Counted from the stretch's first letter, positions 37,821-49,541 are shown. The stretch: DNA of 64,000 bases from Protula sp. h YS-2021 (GCA_949752745.1 OX457034.1:7152904-7216903), one strand, 5' to 3'. The notes: a model not told the origin generated them from the letters alone. Made by a program: numbers and translations.

Positions 37821-38064
37821 ATTGGCGAAATTGTACAAACACGTCTAGACCGTTCTCAGTCACACGCACTTCTAATTCATTTGAGACTGCTAGGAGAAAG
37901 CCGGGTATTCTCAACTTGTCTAGATGATCCTTCAACACGGATTGGTCATCAAGTGATAGGACGAGATACTGTCCAAAATGCTGTAGCACAATGTCATCAC
38001 ATAAGTTTCTCATATACGAGAATCCATATGTAATAGGTTCATAATCTAACAAATAGTCTTCCAT
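37723..38064 (-). CDS. Small minus-strand protein, PC4-like pattern
   Basis: 113 residues (MEDYLLDYEP), orthologue of 14044-14385, identical in length. C-terminal half NELEVRVTENGLDVFVQFRQYDE then ITLSTVEWNALLQAL fits strands plus closing helix. Starts 5 bp after the upstream stop. Confidence 0.6.
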   Translation of the reverse strand: MEDYLLDYEPITYGFSYMRNLCDDIVLQHFGQYLVLSLDDQSVLKDHLDKLRIPGFLLAVSNELEVRVTENGLDVFVQFRQYDELTEHYDYITLSTVEWNALLQALDWKEPDA

Positions 38065-38069
38065 CTTTC

Positions 38070-38441
38070 TTATACTCGGATGATGTCGAACAGTGGATGT
38101 TGTATCACTTCTAGGAATCGTAAGACTGCGCGCCAGTTCTTGATATCAAAGAGGATCAAATCTGTATATGGTGTATCTGGCACAACTCCCTTATAATCCT
38201 TTGGATAATCCTGTAAAAGATTTCTACAGATTTCTACACGTATGTTAGAATCATATTCAGCCACCGTCACTTCCACTTTATTTTCAAGTCTGCGTTCAAA
38301 TCCATGTTCAAGCGGTATGTTTTTAAAGTCTTTCCACACTTCAGGTTTAAACCGATGATAACTTGTTTGAGAACCTAGTATGACTTCATTCCTCTCATTT
38401 GCTTTGAGGTAAACACCATCGTTCAACATGAGTGCATTCAT
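38070..38441 (-). CDS. Small minus-strand protein, PC4-like pattern
   Basis: 123 residues (MNALMLNDG), orthologue of 14440-14811. Residues about 25-110 are almost identical between the elements while both ends vary. Two halves, each closing with a Trp-containing helix start (FKPEVWKDF; FDIKNWRAVLRFLE). Confidence 0.62.
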   Translation of the reverse strand: MNALMLNDGVYLKANERNEVILGSQTSYHRFKPEVWKDFKNIPLEHGFERRLENKVEVTVAEYDSNIRVEICRNLLQDYPKDYKGVVPDTPYTDLILFDIKNWRAVLRFLEVIQHPLFDIIRV

Positions 38442-38454
38442 GATTGTTACCTTG

Positions 38455-38805
38455 TTATGACTTGTCGTCTTGTCTGCGAAGCCTTTTATCCACTTCTTTC
38501 ACCTGCTTCTTCAGCATTTTCCATTCAGGTATGGTCAGCAAAATTCCCTTTTTCGTTGGACGGTTTTTTCCAGTCCCATCATCTCTGAGGTATTTGCGAA
38601 TGTTTACCACGCCTTCATTACTTTGTTTCATAATCTTGATATACTTTCCATTGCCTAGAGAAAGCATTCCATCCCACGACTGTGGTGTTGATACTATCTC
38701 CACTTTTAATTTCTTAATGGTATTATCAGGATGTTTCACATTCATGTCTTTCACTGTATCAGCAAGAGTATCCATATCCGTTGTTGCAGATCTTTTCCGA
38801 TTCAT
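38455..38805 (-). CDS. PC4/Sub1-like ssDNA-binding protein
   Basis: 116 residues, orthologue of 14824-15180. Residues about 45-110 hold LGNGKYIKIMKQ, VVNIRKYLRD and KKGILLTIPEWKMLKKQV, the PC4 domain. The domain is nearly invariant between the two elements and the N-terminal linker varies. Located directly downstream of PolB. Confidence 0.8.
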   Translation of the reverse strand: MNRKRSATTDMDTLADTVKDMNVKHPDNTIKKLKVEIVSTPQSWDGMLSLGNGKYIKIMKQSNEGVVNIRKYLRDDGTGKNRPTKKGILLTIPEWKMLKKQVKEVDKRLRRQDDKS

Positions 38806-38861
38806 GTTGACGCTTCAGTGTTCACACCTCAACTCACTCTAAAGTTGAAGTGTCTCCCTCC

Positions 38862-41800
38862 TTATATACTGTAATTCCCATGCGCCAAAGTGGAATAGCC
38901 ATCACTCATCACATATCGCTTGTCATCAAAGGGAGAGAGAGCCACTTTCCTCAACTTCTCCGAGAAAATCTGGTGGTCATGACTGCGAATGATGTGTCCT
39001 GTGGTCATCATTTGCGTTTGATTGAACAAACTGTCTCTATACTGCTGATGTTTCATCCGTCTTTGACATGCGCGAGTGATACCTTTAGCCGTACGTTTTT
39101 CTTTCCCACCATACATCATACTGTACATTTTCGGTCGAAGTCCAACAAACTCTTCTATGGGAATGCCCGCCGTCTCATCTTTCATTTTCCCAAGCACTTT
39201 CTTGTTCATGTTGGAATGCAGGAAATGATCTGGGGGATAGTCACTTGTGTCGAACAAGTCGGCATCTTCCTGTATGTCTTTGTAGATATCGTCCGTTTCT
39301 ATGTCATAACATAGACTGTCGGTGTCGCTGAACAACAGCTTGGCGTTGGGAAACTTGGTCATGATGTAGTTGTAATGAAAGTGGAACATGAGCACCTTGC
39401 TGAGGTCGAGAATGGTGAAACCAACTTGAATGGGTTTATCCAGAAGCAGATCCACTTTGCGCAAATGTACCGCGGTTAAATCTTCGTTGAAAATTCTAAA
39501 TTTGTGGAAGGAAGGTTTAGCCACAAGTTTCTTGAACCGCTTTTCCTGGTGAACAAGTTCCACATTCATACGTTTTCTGACATTTTCCATGGTTTTGCCA
39601 AACACAGAGTTGTTCATCAATTTGAAGAAGTCTTTCTCAAACGGGTTCTTAGCCAACTTTCTCTTTTCCGTGTTTAAGGAGATGTATTTTGCTAACCATT
39701 TGCTCTGTGCAAACATAATGGCACGGTGCACCTTCGTGACTTTCAATCCCAGTGAGACATATTGCTGTAAATTTCTGTAATGAAGTACATATTTCTTCTT
39801 GTCACACAAGTTGGGAATGAGCTTTTCACTAGGCTTGCCTTTCATGTTTAGATCTTTCCGCAGCTTCTGACTATGCTCTGACAATTCTCCCACTTTCACA
39901 CATTTCCGTTCTGGAGCCACTGGATAGTGATTATGATGATCATGGATTGCATATGGGTATTCTAAATCCACTTCTAAAATGTAGCCAATCTCATCATCTT
40001 CATCCACATCCATAAAGTCAATGGATTCTGGCTCGCTCACCCACATAAATCCACTTTCCGGCATGCTTTGCGACATGGCCCAGCCATACAAGTTGTTTGC
40101 ATCCAGGTACGTCAAGTAGTTGGTCGGTTTCGTGGGATCGTAATCTGCTACGTAGGGGTTATTTGCTTTCGCATACTTGTGTGTGATGACAGATATTCCT
40201 CCACGTAGACCTTGTTCAACCATTTAGTACATGTCAATGTCATTGATCAATTCCAATTTCACCTTTGTCGCTTTCAACATGGCATCCCAGGACAGTCCTG
40301 GCGCTGTATAGTAGTGAGCAGGATCCAATTCATACGTGTTGAGACATACGTGACGAAAGTTTTCAAACACGTCAGCCAGCAGCAACACATCTGATTTCAG
40401 GTACAAGTCATGGTATTCGCCAAATGTAGTACAGTGGAATGTCTCCCACACCTTCTGCGCATGCGCATAATCCTCATCGCTAATGTCTTCTCCACTGAGC
40501 AGACTGTAAAACTTGTCCTTGGACGGCAGTTGTGTTTCAGCAAACTTGGATGGATCATCCACGTAATCATAAGGGTACACTCCCTTTCTCAACAGTAAAT
40601 CTTGTTGGTCGCTATCGTGAATGTGTGACGTCATGTTATAAAAGTTGTCTTTCCCTTCTGCCGCCAGGTTGGATACCAACTTCTGTAGAGAAGTACTCGT
40701 GAACTGATAACTGTCTGTAAATTTCAGATTGCTCATGGTGAATGCAATATATTTCTCAACGGTGTTGGGAATGACTGTAATTGTCTCATTTTTGAACTTT
40801 CCAATTTCTTCCATGATCAAATGGCTGTCATAGCCTCGTAAATTGTGGAAAAACACAGGAATGATGAAAGAATCTTCAACATCCTGCTTATCCTTTCGAA
40901 GTCGAAATTGTAAATTGCATTGACTATGTGCAGCTCCGCGGTATTTGCCATTGATATGGTCATGATCTCTCACATGATCTGCTCCTAGAGGCTCATGACA
41001 AATGTAACAATCTGTGGCGTTCTTATAATGCTCTTCATCTTCATGAGTCATCACCATTTTCTTTTTCTGTTGTAAACCATGCACAATACGATCACGCTCA
41101 TTCATCATATGGTCTAAAAAGACTTTCACAGCATTATCTCCTCGATACACGACTGGAGCACGTGTATCATACTGGCTGACAACCACATAGGCAAAGCTGT
41201 TTGGACGATGATGCTGATACTTGTCTCCTTCATGCTTTTTCGTGAAACATTCAAAGTCTGCATAAATGACAAACGGCGCTCGCTGTTGTTTGGCTACATT
41301 CTTGAACTTGATGAAGGGTTCCTTGGGGAATGATAAACGTTGTGCTCCATGCTTGCCACACACTTCACGATGCTTGTCTAACAGATCTTGTCGCATAAAC
41401 CCATGAAGACAGTTGAAACAATAAAATGCTGCATGCTGATGGTTTGATCGATAAGCCATCTGTCTGCTGAAATTCTTGATGAGGCAGTAATGTCTTGTCT
41501 TGTCATTGCTAATCAAAAGCAAGTTGATTTCTCTGGCGCTGGTGTTTCGACTGAGTTGTATGGGAACAACTACATCATGTTCATATCCAAACACGTTAAT
41601 GGACACATCATTCTCCTTTTCAAACTTTGGAATGTCTGTAATCGGTGTGGGAAATGTCATGCCTTCTACCTTCAATTCGTTTTCAAATGGTGTGTAATGA
41701 CTCACACGATATGGGTGTTGATGACGATCTTGAGGGTGAAGGTGAGCCAATACAGACCATAAGAAGCACTTGTTGTCATCATTCTGAATGTTTAATACAG

Positions 41801-42542
41801 CCTTTGTACTCTTTACTTTCTTCGGTAGTGGGATAAAACTGCTTGCTTCCAGAGGCGCTGACGTCGCTGTATGCACTTCAATGAATAATATGTTATCCAA
41901 CACCCAACCAGAACCTTGTCGCTCATGTTCATCAAACCTGGTAAATAATTCTTTATAGGCTTCTGGCAAGTCCTTCTCAATATCTGTTGGATTGTATGCT
42001 GCATATGTTGGACTACTGATGAAGGCATTATCCACTTTTTCTACCATCACGCCTTCATCATTTGGTGTCATTTTCTTGAAACGTGCATGTACCACAATGT
42101 ACCATTTCATGCCACGGTTTAACGTTTCTAACAAATGTCTCTTGATTCGATTCTCTTGTTGTCGCATTTCAAGTAGCAAATCTGATCCATCTTCAGGCTC
42201 AAACCGTCTTTCCTGCGCGTTTTCACCAAGACTCACTCTTCTGCCTCTGCCTACTTGTCCTGTCTCTTTCTTTCTTTGTTCTTCATGAGACACATTTTCC
42301 ATCTCATCACATGCATGTGTCTCAAATGCATCCAAAGATGAAAATATCTTGGCGCATTTACAGCAGAGGACTGGATCAGGTCTTTCAACACCATCTTGTA
42401 CGGTCTTTCGTCTCTTGGCTTCAATCTGCTCAACAAGCTCTTCATGAGCACGTTTCATCCTAGCCGGTTTGCATATATGTGTCACGAACACTTCCAGAGA
42501 TGGAAATGTCACATCACAATCATGACAGTAGACTGGTGCCAT
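38862..42542 (-). pseudogene. POLB: Protein-primed DNA polymerase B, one nonsense codon
   Basis: 1,227 codons from MAPVYCHDC at 42542, open apart from one TAA at 40224-40226 where Mav-1 has CAA (Gln). All exonuclease and polymerase motifs are present (YADFECF, NLRGYDSHLI, LYLKSDVLLLAD, LDANNLYG, NNSVFGKTMENV, SDTDSLCY, LRPKMYS), with two N-terminal zinc fingers and the endonuclease VII-like CYICHEP/RDHDHINGKYRGAAH insert. The stop lies just ahead of motif A, separating exonuclease from polymerase. The upstream extension beyond 42542 has no ATG. Confidence 0.93.
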
Positions 42543-42566
42543 CGTTGTTGTTTCTTCAACTGCTAG

Positions 42567-42609
42567 AACTGAAATGAAGTAAAATACACGTTTCACTCTT
42601 CCTTTTATA
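42567..42609 (-). promoter_or_regulatory. TATA/Inr promoter of Mav-2 PolB
   Basis: Minus strand TATAAAAG (42609-42602), then TCAGTT (42572-42567), then ATG at 42542. Mirrors the Mav-1 promoter at 18974-19015 although the surrounding sequence has diverged. Confidence 0.62.
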
Positions 42610-42990
42610 CCACTTCAATGGTGTGTTAACTCAGCAGAATGTATCACTAGTTGACTAGTTGACATGTTTCACTCATGCTTTTATACTACTTCCATGTAAT
42701 CAAAATATGGTGTGTAACTTTTCAAACTTGCTTAAAAATGTTAAAATTGCTGACTCAGCAGAATTTTACTTGTGTATATGAATGTCTCACTTACAGTTGT
42801 GAAGTTGTTATACAGCAGAGACATCTAGCGGTGAAGTCAAATAGTCTGCTAAATGGTATTCATCCGCCAACTAGACCTGAAATGTGATAAAATGTATTCT
42901 CTCTCTCTCACACACACACACACAGACATGTTTTTGCTTCATTTCATAATATAGGATGGCCCTTAAAAGGGCCCGAAATATTTTAGTATA
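42610..42990. other. Spacer with a CT/CA run and a hairpin
   Basis: No gene. Contains a CAGAGACATCTAGCGG segment also found in Mav-1 near 19034, a (CT)n(CA)n run at 42899-42924, and a 7-bp hairpin, GGCCCTTAAAAGGGCC, at 42958-42973 just past the 3' end of the next minus-strand gene. Confidence 0.5.
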
Positions 42991-43320
42991 TCAGCAAGTT
43001 GGATTCCTGCAGCGGCATTTGTACTTGTAGTACTCCTGCATCGTAAATGGTCTTCCCGCGCACTTGAACGGATGGCTGTCGCAATAGCTCTTCAGCTTCA
43101 GAGTCATACCACACCACCAGCAGTCATTACATATTGGTCCTGACCCAGGTAGCGTCGTCGCAAACTTGTACCAGAGCAGACCACCGCAGGTTTTACAGCA
43201 AAAGCGCTGCGGTGCGTTGTGGTGCACCGGGCAGTTGTGTGACTGTCCTTCATATTCCAACCTCACGCAGCACTTGTAGCATTGTATGGTCACTTTCTTA
43301 GTAGCTGATGTGTTGTCCAT
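42991..43320 (-). CDS. Cys-rich protein with zinc-ribbon-like pairs
   Basis: 109 residues from MDNTSATKK at 43320, chosen because it follows the terminal-repeat TATA/Inr; the longer frame begins upstream of that initiator. Cys pairs: CYKCC, CPVHH, CCKTCG, CNDCWWCG, C-x3-H, CRCRNPTC, enough for three or four zinc sites. No enzyme motif. As the right-end gene under the same promoter as the left-end acidic protein, it is likely early. Absent from Mav-1, where repeats occupy this place. Confidence 0.65.
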   Translation of the reverse strand: MDNTSATKKVTIQCYKCCVRLEYEGQSHNCPVHHNAPQRFCCKTCGGLLWYKFATTLPGSGPICNDCWWCGMTLKLKSYCDSHPFKCAGRPFTMQEYYKYKCRCRNPTC

Positions 43321-43324
43321 GATA

Positions 43325-43901
43325 TGTCTGACGATGGCTGAGCCTCGAGTCACTACACTTATATACGATTTTATCATGCTGATTCGACAAAATTTTTTGT
43401 TGGTCTCCTGGGGGGGGGGGTCAGTCCCGACTGCCGCCTAGGGGGGGGGGTCAGTCCCGACTGCCGCCTGGGGGGGGGGGGTCGGTACATAGTATGTCCT
43501 GGGGGGGGGTCGGTACATAGTATGTCCTGGGGGGGGGGGTCGGTACATAGTATATCCTAGGGGGGGGGTCATCACTTTTTAGGGTCTGTTGCCATGGTTA
43601 CACTGATTGATAGGTGGAGTTCATTGGCTTCATGATGATTGACTCGGCCAGAGCACCCTATTAAACAACTTTCGCTCCAGACAGCATGACGTCATCATGA
43701 CGTCATTATGACGTCATGGATGGCCGCGCCTATCCTTACGCTTATCATGACGTCACTTCCGGTCCAGACATGATGACGTCACTTCCAGACATGATGACGT
43801 CACTTCCGCTCCAGACAGCACTTCCGGTCCAGACATGATGACGTCACTTCCAGACAGTATGACGTCACAAAGTGGCGCAGAACCGGCGTTTCTACACTAC
43901 T
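43325..43901 (-). repeat. Mav-2 right terminal inverted repeat
   Basis: Inverse of 26812-27417. Carries the same TATA/Inr (TATATAAG 43365-43358, TCAGA 43331-43327) and the TGACGTCA/GGAAGT array (about 43685-43868). One CGGCAGTC module fewer than the left copy. Confidence 0.92.
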
Positions 43902-43907
43902 CGTGTC
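43902..43907. repeat. Target site duplication CGTGTC, right of Mav-2
   Basis: Exact copy of 26806-26811. Confidence 0.9.
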
Positions 43908-43919
43908 CGTCCGTCCGTC

Positions 43920-44250
43920 TGTTAACATTTTTCTTGTGAACAGGCTCTAGCCTGCAATTTTTTGCCAATCGCTTAGGTATTTTAACTATAGCTTGTATAT
44001 TGACCAATGAAGATCCCTATTGTTTATGAGTCATATTCGACCAAGGACAGTGGCTCAGCTGAACTTGGAATTTTTCTTATTTGTACCATTATCAAGTTTG
44101 CTTAACATGTGGCTTGTGAACACTCTCTAGCCTACAATTCTTTACCAATTACTAAGATATTTTCGATATAGCTAGTATATGGACTAATTAAGATCCCTAT
44201 TGCTTAGGAGCCATATCCGACCAAAGACAGTGGCTCAGCTGGGCTTTCTC
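43920..44250. repeat. Tandem pair of ~175-bp repeats
   Basis: CTTGTGAACA, GATCCCTATTG and GACAGTGGCTCAGCTG recur in the same order at 43932/44107, 44009/44190 and 44047/44227. This is a dispersed host repeat into which Mav-2 inserted; its CCGTCCGTCCGT start adjoins the duplication. Confidence 0.8.
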
Positions 44251-45935
44251 ATGGTAAATGTTTTTGTTTTTTGTTTATCTGAAAGCACTGCCATCCTTTT
44301 TTTTCGTTGTTAAGGATTGAATGAGCCTGTGACCGGCCTCAAACCTACTATTTTCCTTGTTTCGAATGTTCGGGCTGGCTGAGGGCTTTGCATCTCTGAT
44401 GCCTATGTTTTTTATTTGCTTTGGTTGCCAGAAAACTTCTAGGCTATTTTGACGAAGGAACAGGAGATTTGGCAGGGCATATAAAAAATATTGAGACGTG
44501 GTGAAATCCGCATTTTTTTTTACCTTCATATTAAGATTAAAGTGTTTTTACCTCAAAATAATTTCGAGAAAACTCCTCCTGGAAGCTTTGAGGTTGGAAG
44601 ACGACATTAACCACATGCAAAGGACGGTAATGAGACCTCGTGAAATCCGCAATTTTTTTTTACCTTGATCTGCAAGGTTAAGGTCAAACTGAGGTCAAAA
44701 TATTTGTTAAACCCCTATTTATTACGAAAATGGCTAGAAATAGCTCTCAAATCCTTGTTTGAACTCATATACGGTTTCAGTGGCCTCGCGATCAGAATGT
44801 CGACATTCAGGGTCAAGGTCAAAGATCACGTGACCTTTGTATATCGAAAAGCGTTACAGAAAGATTGACCGTTATCTCGAAGACGGTAAAATTTTGAGCT
44901 TATTTTCTATCCTTTGGGCCTAAAAGCCTTTATATAAGAAGGTTTCTGTGACCTTGACCTCCTCAGTCATGGTCAAGGTCTGAAACCGGAATCTTACTGG
45001 AGAAAACGGTTATAGTGATAGAACGATTTTGAGACCATTTTCGACCCTTTGGGCCTAAAATAGGTTACTAAAGAGGTGCCTCGGTGACTTTGATTGCGGT
45101 CATCATGTAAAACCTACCTCTTCTTTTGAGGTTTTTGCAAGTGGGTCATTCCGCTATCTTGCGGAATTCGACCTGGTTGTATTTAGATGTGTATTTTAAA
45201 ATGGACATTTCGATTATGTAATGTTTATTGTAGTGTGGATGATCTCATGACAGGACTCTTTGTTCTGACCAGGTGACCGCGGTTTTGTATATTTTTAAAG
45301 TATGTGGAACCAGTGTCGGCTTAAATACTACCAAAATTTAACCGTCACAAAACTCATTCAAATATCTTCATATTGACGAGTTCAACTTGGATGTAATTGA
45401 CCGGGACAGCTGCGGATGAAAAACAATGTTGTTTTCTGTTCAGGGCTTCTTATTTTAGATGCGGGTATTTTTTTTATTCACTTTGTTATTTACAGTTTAT
45501 TGTAAAACTTTTCCAGCCTGAAGTCATTGTTTGGCGTCATTTATTTTTTAGTAAATCCGGCTTTCGTTTCAGCTGTATATAAAATTCGTTCAATGCTGCA
45601 GTTTTGCTAAATGCATTGGAAATAATTCTTTCCAGGTGAGTTTTTTTTCTTTCTAATTTTATCTTATTATTTGAGGCGAGGAAAAAAATAACCTTGTTTG
45701 TCACTCACCGGCTGCATCAGTAAAACCGCAAATAAGTCTGTATAAGTCGGGTCTAATAAATTCGATAAAAACAAAAAAAAATATCATTCTTATTGGACGC
45801 GGACCTACAGTTCCGAAACGGTCCACTTTTTGTAGAAAACACGGAATCCGGAATGAAAATACCCACCCCCTCCCCCATCCCCTTTGACTACATGGGCACT
45901 CCTCCCGGATACGGCCTATCTACACTCTTTTACGT
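44251..45935. other. Non-coding repeats with AAGGTCA words
   Basis: No gene. From 44690 to 45110 a GGTCAAGGTC/CCTTTGGGCCTAAAA unit recurs twice with divergence. The AAGGTCA words look like nuclear-receptor half sites but occur in repeat context. Confidence 0.45.
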
Positions 45936-46495
45936 GGGGGGGGGGGGGGGGGGGCGCACGGTGACGCATACGTCAGAAAGTGGTAATCTGTGCTCCCACG
46001 CGTTTCAAAATGAAAAAAAAAAAAACGCGGAGAAAACGGGTAATTTTCGGAACAGAAGTGGTTCTCGCGGAGTGCCAGTTAAGTTAAAATTGAAAAAAAA
46101 AAGAAAAAAAAAACACTTGACCGCTGCCGGATTTGTTTTTGTTTTTGTTTCCCATCTATAAATTTAGATGACAAACAAGACTATTTTTCATTCATGCATC
46201 ACGGACTAGCGCGCTGATGTTGATGGTAACAAAGAATCATGCAAACAATAGAAATCTTAAATTGTTGGAACCCAGTTTTTTCTTCTCCTGAAAATTGCTC
46301 GGCACCAGATGATTACACTATTTTAAGGTATGATGGCACAGTTATGTAAATTTAAAAAAAAAAATGACATCTGGTTTTGTTTTTCTTGCATGTATTTCCC
46401 GTTAAAATCCTCCCACGCTTTTCCGCTTAAAGCCCAACACGAGTTAACTGATAATGCTAAGAAGAAATGTTATCTTGTTCATCGTCAAAATTTTA
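45936..46495 (+). repeat. 560-bp direct repeat, copy A
   Basis: Starts at the G-run before GCGCACGGTGACGCATACG and runs to a TCATCGTCAAAATTT end. The same order recurs at 47124-47693 with a 20-bp difference near the middle and A-run length changes. Confidence 0.92.
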
Positions 46496-47123
46496 AAAGG
46501 AATAATTAAATCGCCCAGCAGGTAACTGCTATCTTATTTTTCAAAACTTTTTTTTTTTTGGTGGTTGGGGTGGGGGAAGAGGGATGGGGAATGATTCGAC
46601 AAAAAATGGTGGAGTAATCTATTTGTAAAAAAGGTTTAAAGCATTTTTCGTCATTTACTGAAAGTATTGCCTGTTTAATTTTTTTTATACCATCCCCCAC
46701 TAAACATTGGCAAAGTTGTGGATAAACAAAAACCATTTTCATAGCTTATTATACATATGGAATGGCATTTTAACATTTAATGCTAATTTTTGACATCAAA
46801 CTACAATTAAAGATATCAATAACTAAATGTAGATCTCATAATTTATAATTTGCTATCAATATTTATATTTTAGATGGCAAAAAAAAAAAAATTTTTGAGA
46901 TAAAAAAATCAATTTAATAAACTTAAAAAATATAAAATTTAACGAATCAAAAAACTGAATCATTGATATCAATAATAACAACAGAGTTTTTGAGCTCAAG
47001 AAATGCTTCTTTTTTGTGCAGTAAAAAATGAAAATTTCCGCATACAGGGACCTGTTGTTATTTCATTCACGTAGTTTTTGCAATAAGACATTCACCTGTC
47101 GTTTTGAATTAGATGTGTGTGCT
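46496..47123. other. AT-rich spacer between the 560-bp repeats
   Basis: No gene. A/T-rich with poly-T and poly-A runs. Confidence 0.4.
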
Positions 47124-47693
47124 GGGGGGGGGGGGGGGCGCACGGTGACGCATACGTCAGAAAGTGGTAATCTGTGCTCCCACGCGTTTCAAAATGAAAA
47201 AAAAAAAACGCGGAGAAAGCGGGTAATTTTCGGAACAGAAGTGGTTCTCGCGGAGTGCCAGTTAAGTTAAAATTGAAAAAAAAAAAGAAAAAAAAAAAAA
47301 CACTTGACCGCTGCCGGATTTGTTTTTGTTTCCGATAACAAGATGGTCTATTATTCTATAAATTTAGATGACAAACAAGACTATTTTTCATTCATGCATC
47401 ACGGACTAGCGCGCTGATGTTGATGGTAACAAAGAATCATGCAAACAATAGAAATCTTAAATTGTTGGAACCCAGTTTTTTCTTCTCCTGAAAATTGCTC
47501 GGCACCAGATGATTACACTATTTTAAGGTATGATGGCACAGTTATGTAAATTTAAAAAAAAAAATGACATCTGGTTTTGTTTTTCTTGCATGTATTTCCC
47601 GTTAAAATCCTCCCACGCTTTTCCGCTTAAAGCCCAACACGAGTTAACTGATAATGCTAAGAAGAAATGTTATCTTGTTCATCGTCAAAATTT
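47124..47693 (+). repeat. 560-bp direct repeat, copy B
   Basis: Near-identical to 45936-46495. Both begin at a long G-run and include a GGTAATTTTCGGAACAGAAG segment. No terminal inversions or coding capacity seen; either a segmental duplication or two copies of a non-autonomous element. Confidence 0.92.
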
Positions 47694-48096
47694 GTTTTGT
47701 TTTGTTTTTGTTTTTGTTTTTTTATTTGTTAAAAATCCCGTTTATCCCTCCAAAAATTCGAGCAACTCACGTCTTAACTCAGTTTGTTTCTAAAGGAACA
47801 ACTATACCCCTCCAAATCATGAAACAGAAAGTGTGAAGGCAGAACAGTTTATGTCTCTCTATATGCTTATACTGTTTTTTTTTATAAATGCTTTACATGT
47901 TTGTCTTGCTTCATATAATGTATTTTAACATAGGACAATGTGTAGTAAATGCAGCATTCGGACATAATAAGGGAAATATATCACTGACATACGGGAGAAA
48001 AAGCGCGCGTCATTTTATCACGTGACATGTTTCCTCAATCCCTAACCGAAAAAAGGTACGGACACGGAAAGTCGTAATCAGAATGAGTCTGCACTC

Positions 48097-48097
<1 letters not shown>

Positions 48098-48124
<27 letters not shown>
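48098..48124. repeat. (CA)n microsatellite
   Basis: About 13 CA units upstream of the host gene. Confidence 0.9.
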
Positions 48125-48127
<3 letters not shown>

Positions 48128-48371
48128 CAGCACAAGCTGCGGCGTAATGTCTTGTGCTGTTTTTTTTTCAGATTCTGACAACTGTGCCTTTTCTCTCTTC
48201 AGCCCGTACGACGGAAAGCGAACACTTTATTTACCATATAAATATAAATGCTTTCCTTTCTTGTGGCTGTTCGCAATGTCCCACCATTTGATCGACACGA
48301 TAATTTTATGTAAGAACTCAATTTCTTTTTTTATTTTAGGCGCCGGAAGAAAGACGTTGATTACACAAAAA

Positions 48372-48665
48372 ATGGCAGCGGCGTGTTGTAAGAGGGCACT
48401 TACCCTGTTGGCGGGTTGCTTTCGTTTCCTGTTTTTTGTGATAGCGCTTTCCAAGCTTTCAGAAAGTGTGCACAGTCTCTCTCCCTTCGAACTTCACCAT
48501 GGCTTTCTCTCTGGAACGGCCCGAGGCGTGCTGATGAGAATATGGTTTAGCTGTTACACTGTGGTTGAAGTTGGGGCTACGCTTGTAGCAATGCTGGATA
48601 CCATTGTGGCAAATGATGGACCGTTGGGTGGCCCTGTTGGTAAAACCTTTCTGTCGATTTTCAAG
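48372..48665 (+). CDS. Host multipass membrane protein, exon 1
   Basis: 98 codons from ATGG in a strong A-rich context (MAAACCKRALTLL). Two membrane segments (ALTLLAGCFRFLFFVIAL; SCYTVVEVGATLVAML). Ends AAG|GTAAGT at a codon boundary (phase 0). The open frame upstream to 48147 is interrupted by an acceptor-like TTTTATTTTAG at 48338, so a 5' non-coding exon is likely and 48372 is the preferred start. Confidence 0.65.
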
Positions 48666-49344
48666 GTAAGTATTTTGGCCCCGGATTAGATCCCTGTGCA
48701 CGCATTTGATAACAGAGGTAACTTATATTGAAACATATATGCTGCCAAGTGTGCCCCCTCTCCCTCGCGGATAAATACCTGGATGGGAGATAGTAGACCG
48801 CACCCCCCCCCCAAAAAAAGAAGGGTTATATTGAAATGTTGTCTACGTACAACAAAAAGAGGGGTGCTATCGAATTTGACAACGGCGGCAACAAAACAAG
48901 TAGATAAAAAATGGGGCCTACATTTCTCAAGAATCTTTCAATGTTTTTTAATGTATGATTTCAGCAGCTGCTGTAAACTGTAAACAGCAATTAGTTGAAC
49001 CGTGAAAAAGTCACGATAACCGAATTGTACGAGGGGATGGGTGGAGGGGGGGGGGGGACTCTTGCCCCCGGACACATTTTAATTCTGTTAAGAATGTTAG
49101 GCCCTTGAAAATATTTGGAATTATCACTTTTTTTTATCTTAAAAATGTGGACTTAGCATTGATTTCCGATCGAAAAGTGACGTTATTTAGATAACAAATT
49201 TCATTTCTATTGTTTTTCAACGTTTATCTTGATAGCAAGCATAGCAAAATCTTTAAGTAATATTTGAACAGCGTCTGACGGATCAATTCTTAAAAAAAAA
49301 AGCAAAAAGCAAAAAACAACTAAAGCAGCCAGTTTGTTCAACAG

Positions 49345-49541
49345 GTTCCAGTGCCAATATTCAGAGGATTTATCTGGATTATAACACTGTCAATAGAAGA
49401 ACGATGGGTGAATGAACATTTGGTGTTACCCCAAGGAAGCCAAGCTCATACCGCTATTCAGTATCTCAAGATTGTCTACGGGATTGTCACAGCCCTCGCA
49501 ATGGCTGTCTGCATCGTACTGATCCTGATAAATGCAATCCG
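49345..49541 (+). CDS. Host multipass membrane protein, exon 2
   Basis: Acceptor TTGTTCAACAG before 49345, donor G|GTAGGT after 49541, entering in phase 0 and leaving in phase 2. Encodes VPVPIFRGFIWIITLSI and a membrane helix YGIVTALAMAVCIVLILI. Confidence 0.65.

Larger units (their letters stand above)
26812..43901. mobile_element. Maverick/Polinton DNA transposon, copy 2 (Mav-2)
   Basis: Begins AGTAGTGTAG and ends with its inverse, and is flanked by a perfect 6-bp CGTGTC duplication. Length 17,090 bp. It has the same core gene order as Mav-1, with extra accessory genes at the left (27438, 27930), between the helical gene and the integrase (30046, 30193), and at the right (42991). Lesions are in PolB, ATPase, major capsid and one small gene, so it is no longer autonomous. 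Core genes are roughly 85-90% alike between elements by eye, while non-coding ends differ, so these are related but distinct insertions and not a tandem duplication. Confidence 0.95.

Noticed and set aside
26812..43901. Mav-2 as a tandem duplicate of Mav-1
   Set aside because: Different target duplications, different termini and different accessory genes show independent insertions.
48147..48371. N-terminal extension of the host membrane protein from 48147
   Set aside because: Interrupted by an acceptor-like site near 48338, follows a CA repeat, and the downstream ATG at 48372 has much better context.
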